A DNA stretch of 8,707 bases from Verrucomicrobiia bacterium (GTDB lineage Bacteria > Verrucomicrobiota > Verrucomicrobiia > JABWAM01), in assembly GCA_013360985.1 (NCBI GenBank), contig JABWAM010000094.1, forward strand, positions 1 through 8,707, in the 5' to 3' direction. The translations under genes and the position numbers were made by a program. Shown piece after piece: positions 4,586-8,707 of the stretch (positions within the stretch are counted from its first letter, which is position 1; every line of letters begins with the position of its first letter). The notes under the pieces were generated by a model that saw only the letters and a list, made by a program, of their open reading frames with translations, was not told the DNA's origin and ran no database searches.

Positions 4586-5224
4586 ATGAATGCGGCCCTG
4601 ATCCTGACCCCTTCGGACATGCGTCCGTTTATTGGCGGACACGACCACTCGGTGTCTCACCTGGTCGCGGGTCGAAATGAATTCGAGCCAGCCATCCGTC
4701 ACGCTGTCGACGCCATCTTCCGCGACATGCAGCTCATCAGCAGCGATGAGGCCGGGCTTGTCAGCAGTTACCTCGATGGCATTGAAGAGCCACTGCACGA
4801 GTTGGCTCATTATGGCGTGTCGCTTTTCGCCATCCGAATTCAAGGCGCCCTAAAGGTAAAGGAAGGATCGGCGATTCCGAACTGGACTCGGACACATTTT
4901 CTCGTTGTCCCGACGACGGGCTATTTTCGGATCGAGGGCGAGGATACGCGGTTTCACCGTTTCGACCCCGAGTGCGCTACCGCGATATCCAACCTTTATG
5001 CCTCCATCCGTAGCGGGAAGAATCTGACTGTGCGTTTCGATGCCAAGTCATTGCGGGAGGAGTACGAAAACGATGTCCCTTGGTGTGAACAGTGTTGTTT
5101 GAGCGAAAGCTTAGCCCCAATGAGGCGCTACTCGATGCCCCCCGAAGCTCGGCTATTTATCAACGCCGCCAGGACGCTCCTCCATTACTTGGACGATAAG
5201 ATCTCTGACGAATCCGGAACCTGA
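4586..5224 (+). CDS. Hypothetical protein, about 212 residues
   Basis: The ATG at 4586 follows an in-frame TTG at 4583; ATG 4619 is a later alternative start. The product (MNAALILTPSDMRPFIGG...) is soluble in appearance, with no signal peptide or membrane helix. It seems to have a helical first third (AIRHAVDAIFRDMQLISSDE, LDGIEEPLHELAHYG), a beta-rich middle (VSLFAIRIQGALKVKEG, THFLVVPTTGYFRIEG) and a helical end (ARLFINAARTLLHYLDDK). A Cys cluster WCEQCC sits near residue 171. I do not recognise the family. Its DNA looks somewhat less GC-rich than its neighbours, and it is framed by repeat D upstream and gene fossil C downstream, so it is probably an acquired gene. The long frame without repeat sequence suggests it is real. 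Confidence 0.65.
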   Translation: MNAALILTPSDMRPFIGGHDHSVSHLVAGRNEFEPAIRHAVDAIFRDMQLISSDEAGLVSSYLDGIEEPLHELAHYGVSLFAIRIQGALKVKEGSAIPNWTRTHFLVVPTTGYFRIEGEDTRFHRFDPECATAISNLYASIRSGKNLTVRFDAKSLREEYENDVPWCEQCCLSESLAPMRRYSMPPEARLFINAARTLLHYLDDKISDESGT

Positions 5225-5247
5225 TCCTTCACTCTAGCTTTCTCCCG

Positions 5248-5575
5248 AGGCGCCTTTGTCCATATTTCTCTTTGCCTCCGCCACTCCCTCTCCCTGCAAA
5301 TCCTTCACAGCACGCGCTCGGGAAGGGGGTCGCGCCCTTTTGCAACGCGAGAGAGGAAAAGGAGAGCCTCCTGAATATCGGGAGCCAGGTTGAGCATCCC
5401 CATGATTTGCGTCATGCGGGCGGGCGGGCGGAACGCCCCTCAGTCGCGCCAGGGCCGCGTCGTCGCGGACCAGGCCGTCCCGAATCATCGTGTCGTGCTT
5501 GATGGCCAGAGCCATCGGCTTCGCCAGGTGAGGGATGTCAACCGGAGCGGTCGCCTCCAGGTGGTGCGAATGGAA
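5248..5575 (-). pseudogene. Frameshifted helix-turn-helix (recombinase-associated type) gene, copy C
   Basis: This is the fullest copy of the family also seen at 1679-1748 and 2545-2850. On the minus strand it reads HLAKPMALAIKHDTMIRDG and LVRDDAALARLRGVPPA. After a +1 shift it continues RMTQIMGMLNLAPDIQEALL, FLSRVAKGRDPLPERVL, stop, and RICREREWRRQREIW. The frame break lies at a GCGG/CCGC tandem of four units (5416-5431); removing one 4-base unit restores LRGVPPARMTQIM. A second lesion is TGA at 5307-5305 where copy B has TGG. The helix-turn-helix segment ARLxxVxxARMTQIMxxLNLAPDIQE resembles ParB/KorB-like DNA-binding domains. The 5' end runs into the promoter of the next operon, so the N-terminus is also lost. 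Confidence 0.7.
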
Positions 5576-5604
5576 TTGACATAAATGTCCACAATGTGTA
5601 CAGT
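5576..5604 (+). promoter_or_regulatory. Sigma70-type promoter of the second toxin-antitoxin operon
   Basis: A perfect TTGACA -35 (5576-5581) and TACAGT -10 (5599-5604) are separated by exactly 17 bases, giving a start near 5611 and a leader of about 24 bases. This is the strongest promoter match in the window. Two dyads overlap it: GACAT-AA-ATGTC (5578-5589) on the -35 and TGTA-N8-TACA (5597-5612) on the -10. These are expected operator positions for a ribbon-helix-helix antitoxin. Confidence 0.7.
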
Positions 5605-5634
5605 GCATTACATATCCCTACAAAGGGAGAACCC

Positions 5635-5853
5635 ATGAGCACCGTAGTTTCCATTCGGTTGTCGGACGGCTTGGCCAAGGAACTCGACCACATTGCGATC
5701 GAAACGGAACGGCCCCGGTCGTTTCACGTCCAGAAGGCCCTGGAGTCCTACATTGAGGATTTCGCCGACGTCCAGGTCGCCCTGGATCGGCTGCGCGACG
5801 CCAAAGACCCGGTCGTGTCGAGCCGGGAGCTGAGGAAATCCCTTGGCCTTTGA
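5635..5853 (+). CDS. Ribbon-helix-helix (CopG/RelB-type) antitoxin
   Basis: A 72-residue protein starts at ATG 5635, with the purine-rich AAGGGAGA (5623-5630) as ribosome binding site; an in-frame upstream ATG at 5596 lies in the promoter and is unlikely. The N-terminus VVSIRLSDGLAKELDHIAIETERPRSFHVQKALESYIED is a classic ribbon-helix-helix domain: a beta strand (VSIRL) that inserts into the DNA major groove, then two helices. The C-terminal tail (VQVALDRLRDAKDPVVSSRELRKSLGL) would wrap the toxin. The protein should neutralise the downstream toxin and repress its own promoter through the overlapping dyads. It overlaps the toxin gene by 11 bases, confirming an operon. Confidence 0.92.
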   Translation: MSTVVSIRLSDGLAKELDHIAIETERPRSFHVQKALESYIEDFADVQVALDRLRDAKDPVVSSRELRKSLGL

Positions 5854-6094
5854 AATCGCCTACAAGCGGAGCGTCGAGAAGGACCTTGTCAGGCTCGGCA
5901 AGACCGAAGCGCGGCGGGTTTTGGACAAGATCGAGAAGGAGCTCGTGGCGCGTCCCGACGCGTATCCCGCATTGCGGGGCGAGTTCGCGGGGCTGAGGAA
6001 ACTGCGCGTGGGCGATTACCGGGTCATCTTCGCCATTCTCGGCGAGCAGGTGCTTGTGCTGCGAATCGGCCACCGACGCGAAGTCTACCGGTGA
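5843..6094 (+). CDS. RelE/ParE-family toxin
   Basis: An 83-residue protein starts at TTG 5843 inside the antitoxin gene; no later start keeps the conserved N-terminus FEIAYKRSVEKDLVRL. It shows the full RelE/ParE pattern: an N-terminal strand, two helices (VEKDLVRLGKTEARRVLDKIEKEL), then LRGEFAGLRKLRVGDYRVIFAILGEQVLVLRIGHRREVY with the conserved G-D-Y-R-V-I strand and terminal HRREVY. Family members either cleave ribosome-bound mRNA or poison gyrase. The HRREVY ending and size resemble RelE-like mRNA interferases, but the target cannot be fixed. The rare TTG start and 11-base overlap should keep toxin output below antitoxin output. No truncation is visible. Confidence 0.92.
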   Translation: MAFEIAYKRSVEKDLVRLGKTEARRVLDKIEKELVARPDAYPALRGEFAGLRKLRVGDYRVIFAILGEQVLVLRIGHRREVYR

Positions 6095-6206
6095 GGCGGC
6101 GGCACGGGAAGGTTGACGGGAATGCTCCTCGCTCATCGGGTCGTCTCGAAGCCTTCAGGTCCTATGCTCCTTGAGAGGGCAACCTCCTCACGGACGTAGG
6201 CTCAAT

Positions 6207-6223
6207 CCCCGGCCCAGCCGGGG
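6207..6223. terminator. Hairpin between convergent toxin and permease genes
   Basis: CCCCGGC (6207-6213) and GCCGGGG (6217-6223) form a perfect 7-bp stem with loop CCA. It sits in the 174-bp space between the convergent stops at 6094 and 6269, where a shared terminator is expected. There is no T-run on either side, so termination efficiency is uncertain. Nothing else in 6095-6268 is supported. Confidence 0.4.
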
Positions 6224-6268
6224 GCCCGCATTTGTGGTCTGACGCTTTGACGCGTCCCCCTGCGACCT

Positions 6269-7573
6269 TCATCGGTGACAGAAGAGGAAGAACAGCAGCG
6301 AGAGCGCGCCCAGAAACCACATGCCTCCCGACACCTCGCGCCAACGGCCCGCCAGAATCTTGACTGCGAGATAAGCGGCAAATCCCGCCGTCATGCCAAC
6401 GCCCAGGTTGTAGGTAAAAGTCATCAGAATGATGGTGACGAAGGCCGGGACGCTTTCCGTCAAGTCTCCGAAATTCAACTGGCTGATCGGGGCGAGCATC
6501 AACATGCCCACCACCACGAGCGCCGGCGCGCAGGCGCACGCCGGTACGGCCGCAAGAAACGGCGCAAAAAAAAGCGCCAGCAGGAAAAAACACGCCGTGA
6601 AAACCGCCGTTAGCCCGGAACGTCCTCCCGCGGCGATGCCGGTGGCCGACTCGATGTAGGCGCCCGCCGTGGTGGTGCCCAACAGGCCGGCGGCAGTCGT
6701 GGCCATGGCGTCACAGAGCATCGGTTTCTCGATCTCCGGCAGATTGCCCCGCTCATCCACCAAATCGGCGCGCAGGGCCAATCCGATCAAGGTGCCCATC
6801 GTGTCCACAAACGCCATGACGAAGATGGTGAGAATCACGGGGAGAAACGTCAGACTCAGGGCGCCTCGCAAGTCCAGTTGCAGGAAAACCGGCCCCAGAC
6901 TGGGGGGAGCGCTCACCCATGTCGCGGGTGGTTTTTGCACTCCCCACAGAAAAGCCAACAGGGTGATCGTGAAGATGCTGATGAGCAGGGCGGCGCGCAC
7001 CCGCCGCACCATGAGCGCGATGGTCAAGAGAAAACCCAGAATGGCCAGTTGCGCGCTGGGCGCGCGAAGATCGCCCACCTGGACGGGGGCGCCTTGGACG
7101 CCAAGCGTCACCAAGCCGGCCTCATTCAATCCGATGAACGCCAAGAAAAGACCGATGCCGACGGTAAAGGCGATCTTCATGCTGGAGGGGATCGCGTGCG
7201 CCAGCCACCCGCGGACGCGCAAAAGCGTGATCAACCAGAAAAGAACGCCCGCGAGAAAAACTGCCGCCAGCGCCATCTGCCAGGTGAAATGCAGCACGCC
7301 CACGACGGTGAACGCGATGAAGGCGTTTTCCCCCATGTACGGCGCCACGGCAAACGGGCGTTTCGCGTACAATCCCATCGCCAGCGTTCCCAGGAAGGCC
7401 GTCAAGATCGTCGCCGTCATGGCCGGCCCGAAGGGCATCCCGGCCGCTTCGAGAATCTTGGGATTGATGACGATGATGTAGGCCATCGTGACAAACGTCG
7501 TCAGCCCCGCCAGAAACTCCCGGCGCACGGTGGTCCCCAACTCCTCGAGTTGAAAAAAATGACGCCACATCAT
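6269..7573 (-). CDS. NCS2-family (AzgA-like) purine permease
   Basis: This 434-residue integral membrane protein resembles AzgA/PbuG-type transporters, which import adenine, guanine or hypoxanthine with protons for purine salvage. Family motifs are in order: FLAGLTTFVTMAYIIVINP (20-38), APYMGENAFIAF (77-88), FVDTMGTLIGLA (255-266) and TTTAGAYIESATGIAAGG (300-317), where an acidic residue in TM8 (Asp257) and the TM10 segment line the substrate site. About a dozen hydrophobic segments are visible, and length is normal for the family. The start is ATG (complement of 7571-7573), immediately followed by a second ATG; no clear Shine-Dalgarno sequence precedes them. A GC-rich stem-loop (7605-7650) lies about 30 bases upstream on the template. 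Exact base specificity is not decidable. No purine metabolism gene is adjacent. Confidence 0.93.
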   Translation of the reverse strand: MMWRHFFQLEELGTTVRREFLAGLTTFVTMAYIIVINPKILEAAGMPFGPAMTATILTAFLGTLAMGLYAKRPFAVAPYMGENAFIAFTVVGVLHFTWQMALAAVFLAGVLFWLITLLRVRGWLAHAIPSSMKIAFTVGIGLFLAFIGLNEAGLVTLGVQGAPVQVGDLRAPSAQLAILGFLLTIALMVRRVRAALLISIFTITLLAFLWGVQKPPATWVSAPPSLGPVFLQLDLRGALSLTFLPVILTIFVMAFVDTMGTLIGLALRADLVDERGNLPEIEKPMLCDAMATTAAGLLGTTTAGAYIESATGIAAGGRSGLTAVFTACFFLLALFFAPFLAAVPACACAPALVVVGMLMLAPISQLNFGDLTESVPAFVTIILMTFTYNLGVGMTAGFAAYLAVKILAGRWREVSGGMWFLGALSLLFFLFCHR

Positions 7574-8128
7574 GGATGCGCGGGTCTCGATGAAAAAGGT
7601 TGGATTGCCGCGGCGTAGCCATCCGCCTCCGTGGCGTGCGACGCCGGCAACCCTCCCGAATCAGAAACGGCTCATCCGCAAGCTGCCAGAAAAATGCGTG
7701 TTGTCGAAAGTCGAATTTTTCCTTTCATCCACCACTCCTCCAATCGATGACGAGGGGAGATCGCGGTGAATCCAAGGGTAAAAAGTCTATGCGGCGCACC
7801 CTTTCCGAGGGGTGTTGCCATCGATAGACCCATCCCCACGCGGCATACACCCATGCAGACATGAATTCTGGCTGTCGTGTGGATTTCAAGCCGTGGGGCG
7901 CCGTCGATCGAGATCGGTTGGGGATGTGTTGTCTCATCACAGGCGACGCTGGCGGGGGAGGGGCGCTTTGCGCTTTCGTCGAGGGCGGGCCCCCTGGCTG
8001 CCCGTCGGAGGGGGGGAAGCCCCAAGCGCGGGGTGGACGCAGGAGCATGAAGCGTCTTTTCGGCTTGATCATCCGCGTCGTCGAGTCAATGAGTCTCTCG
8101 TCGCCAATCGTCCCAACACGCATTCCCC
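7574..8128. other. 555-bp intergenic stretch without a supported gene
   Basis: This region separates the divergent permease (minus) and small secreted protein (plus) genes and must hold both promoters. Open frames on both strands here lack codon character and recognisable motifs, and overlap one another. Visible structure is limited to the stem-loop at 7605-7650, a CCCC-AAGCGC-GGGG hairpin near 8020-8033, and a weak promoter-like pair TTGATC (8065-8070) with AATGAG (8088-8093) for the downstream gene. It may hold decayed coding sequence or a small RNA, but I see no proof. Confidence 0.5.
7605..7650 (-). promoter_or_regulatory. Stem-loop in the permease 5' region
   Basis: TTGCCGCGGCGT (7605-7616) pairs with ACGCCGGCAA (7641-7650) through 10 base pairs and a 2-nt bulge. 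An inner GCCA/TGGC (7618-7621/7632-7635) extends the structure. It lies 32 bases upstream of the permease start. I cannot match it to the purine riboswitch consensus, so it may be a leader hairpin or simple GC-rich symmetry. Confidence 0.25.
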
Positions 8129-8407
8129 ATGAAATTCCTCAAAACCTTTGCGCTTTGCGCTCTCCTCGTTCCCGCCGCGGCCTTCGCTGCCGGCGCAAAA
8201 TCTTATCAGGTCACCGGCAAGGTGCTGGAGATCACGGACGCTTTCGTCGCTGTGGAAAAGGGCAAGGAACGTTGGGAGATCAATCGCGCCGCCGACACCA
8301 AGCTTCCCGAGGGGATCAAGGTCGGGGACAAGGTGACGATCTTCTACACGATGACCGCTGCCGCGGTGGAGGCGAAGGCCGAGAAGGCGGGAACGAAGAA
8401 GAGGTAG
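8129..8407 (+). CDS. Small secreted protein, probable beta-barrel domain
   Basis: A 92-residue protein starts at ATG 8129 with no clear Shine-Dalgarno sequence. It has a typical signal peptide: basic MKFLK, hydrophobic TFALCALLVPAAA, and a probable signal peptidase I cleavage after AFA (about residue 20). The mature part (KSYQVTGKVLEITDAFVAVEKGKERWEINRAADTKLPEGIKVGDKVTIFYTMTAAAVEAK) alternates short strands and turns as in small OB-like domains, with a Lys-rich tail ending KAEKAGTKKR. I recall similar short exported proteins (YQVTG.VLE.TD...VGDKVTI.Y) in Verrucomicrobiota, but no function is assigned. It should act in the periplasm. A stem-loop with T-run follows at 8420-8457, so it is probably monocistronic. 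Confidence 0.78.
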   Translation: MKFLKTFALCALLVPAAAFAAGAKSYQVTGKVLEITDAFVAVEKGKERWEINRAADTKLPEGIKVGDKVTIFYTMTAAAVEAKAEKAGTKKR

Positions 8408-8419
8408 GCAGGCCTGTGC

Positions 8420-8457
8420 CTCGAGGGCGCATTCCCATTTTGCGCCGCGAGCGTTTT
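8420..8457 (+). terminator. Intrinsic-type terminator after the secreted protein gene
   Basis: CTCG (8420-8423) and GGCGCA (8426-8431) pair with TGCGCC (8441-8446) and CGAG (8448-8451), a 10-bp stem with a small internal loop and a 9-nt loop. CGTTTTCC follows, giving a short T-run. It starts 13 bases after the stop codon. Confidence 0.5.
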
Positions 8458-8707
8458 CCTCCCGGCGTCCTTGCGTCGTCGAATGGTCGGAGATCGTCCC
8501 GTAACGGCGGGGGCGAATTGGTTTTCTCGGCTCACCGCGTGACGGGTCACCGTCGCAAAATCAACGTGAGCCTCCTCTTGCGCATGCTCCGCGCGTCAGG
8601 CCTTTTCCACCTCGTCCATGTTTCAAGCGTCGTTTCCGCCGCGCTGCGTAAACTTCACCCGTCGAAGCCCGCCATTTCAAACGCGGTCCTCAAGAACCGC
8701 TGGGCAA
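8458..8707. other. Window end without a supported gene
   Basis: A plus-strand frame is open from GTG 8416 to the edge, and a 16-residue minus-strand tail (AQRFLRTAFEMAGFDG, stop at 8655-8657) enters from the right. Neither can be confirmed without the next sequence. The first overlaps the terminator and has an Arg/Ser/Gly-rich beginning typical of chance frames. The second could be the end of a convergent gene. Confidence 0.3.

Noticed and set aside
4140..4586. 148-residue plus-strand frame across repeat D
   Set aside because: Most of it is translated repeat that also occurs in another copy, with no start signal or recognisable protein features.
6150..6225. tRNA-like stretch (GGCTCAATCCCC) after the second toxin
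   Set aside because: The T-arm-like loop has no pairing 5' stem, and no acceptor or anticodon arm can be folded around it. At most it is a remnant.
6669..7618. Long plus-strand frames opposite the permease (270 and 246 residues)
   Set aside because: These are antisense shadows of the permease, with Arg/Lys/Pro-rich composition and no motif.
8416..8707. Plus-strand frame open to the window edge (GTG start)
   Set aside because: It overlaps a good terminator hairpin, begins with low-complexity Arg/Ser/Gly residues and shows no motif, so a chance open frame is more likely.

Overview
The window is a GC-rich (about 60-65%) bacterial chromosome segment: conserved housekeeping genes at both ends and a repeat-rich accessory island in the middle. 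The organism is most likely a member of Verrucomicrobiota or a related phylum. This is an inference from the menaquinone-type UbiA prenyltransferase, the small secreted protein at 8129-8407, weak or absent Shine-Dalgarno sequences at several genes, and an ATTKCCG-type heptamer repeat of a kind often met in such genomes. No marker gene settles the phylum.

Left part (1-1534): the 3' end of a UbiA-family prenyltransferase, a complete tRNA-Lys(CTT) with encoded CCA, and a compact toxin-antitoxin (TA) operon (870-1534). The operon has a 14-bp palindrome next to the antitoxin ribosome binding site and a GTGA stop/start overlap between its genes.

Middle part (about 1535-5630) is a mosaic of repeats, gene fossils and selfish-looking genes. 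A 125-bp repeat (element D) occurs twice at 123/125 identity; its downstream copy has 13-bp perfect terminal inverted repeats. A second repeat (107 bp, 105/107 identity) fuses five heptamers to the 3' end of a protein gene. It occurs twice and brackets a truncated nucleotidyltransferase and a small upstream ORF. Read on the minus strand, the second repeat and related sequences at 2545-2850 and 5248-5575 are remnants of one gene family, a small helix-turn-helix protein ending ...RMTQIMGMLNLAPDIQEALLFL...VAKGRDP. The best preserved copy is killed by a CCCG-repeat frameshift and a TGG-to-TGA stop. Between the fossils lie an intact AAA ATPase/DUF4143 gene on the minus strand, whose promoter sits inside a 13-bp inverted repeat and predicts a leaderless mRNA, and an unrecognised 213-residue protein.

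Right part (5635-8707): a second TA operon (ribbon-helix-helix antitoxin plus RelE/ParE toxin) with a good sigma70-type promoter and operator-like dyads, a convergent NCS2/AzgA-type purine permease on the minus strand, a 555-bp stretch without a convincing gene, and a small secreted protein followed by a plausible terminator.

The middle genes do not form a pathway. They are best read as an island that collects TA modules, a DUF4143 ATPase, a nucleotidyltransferase remnant and recombinase-associated debris between housekeeping neighbours. No CRISPR array, complete insertion sequence, rRNA or intact transposase/integrase is visible.
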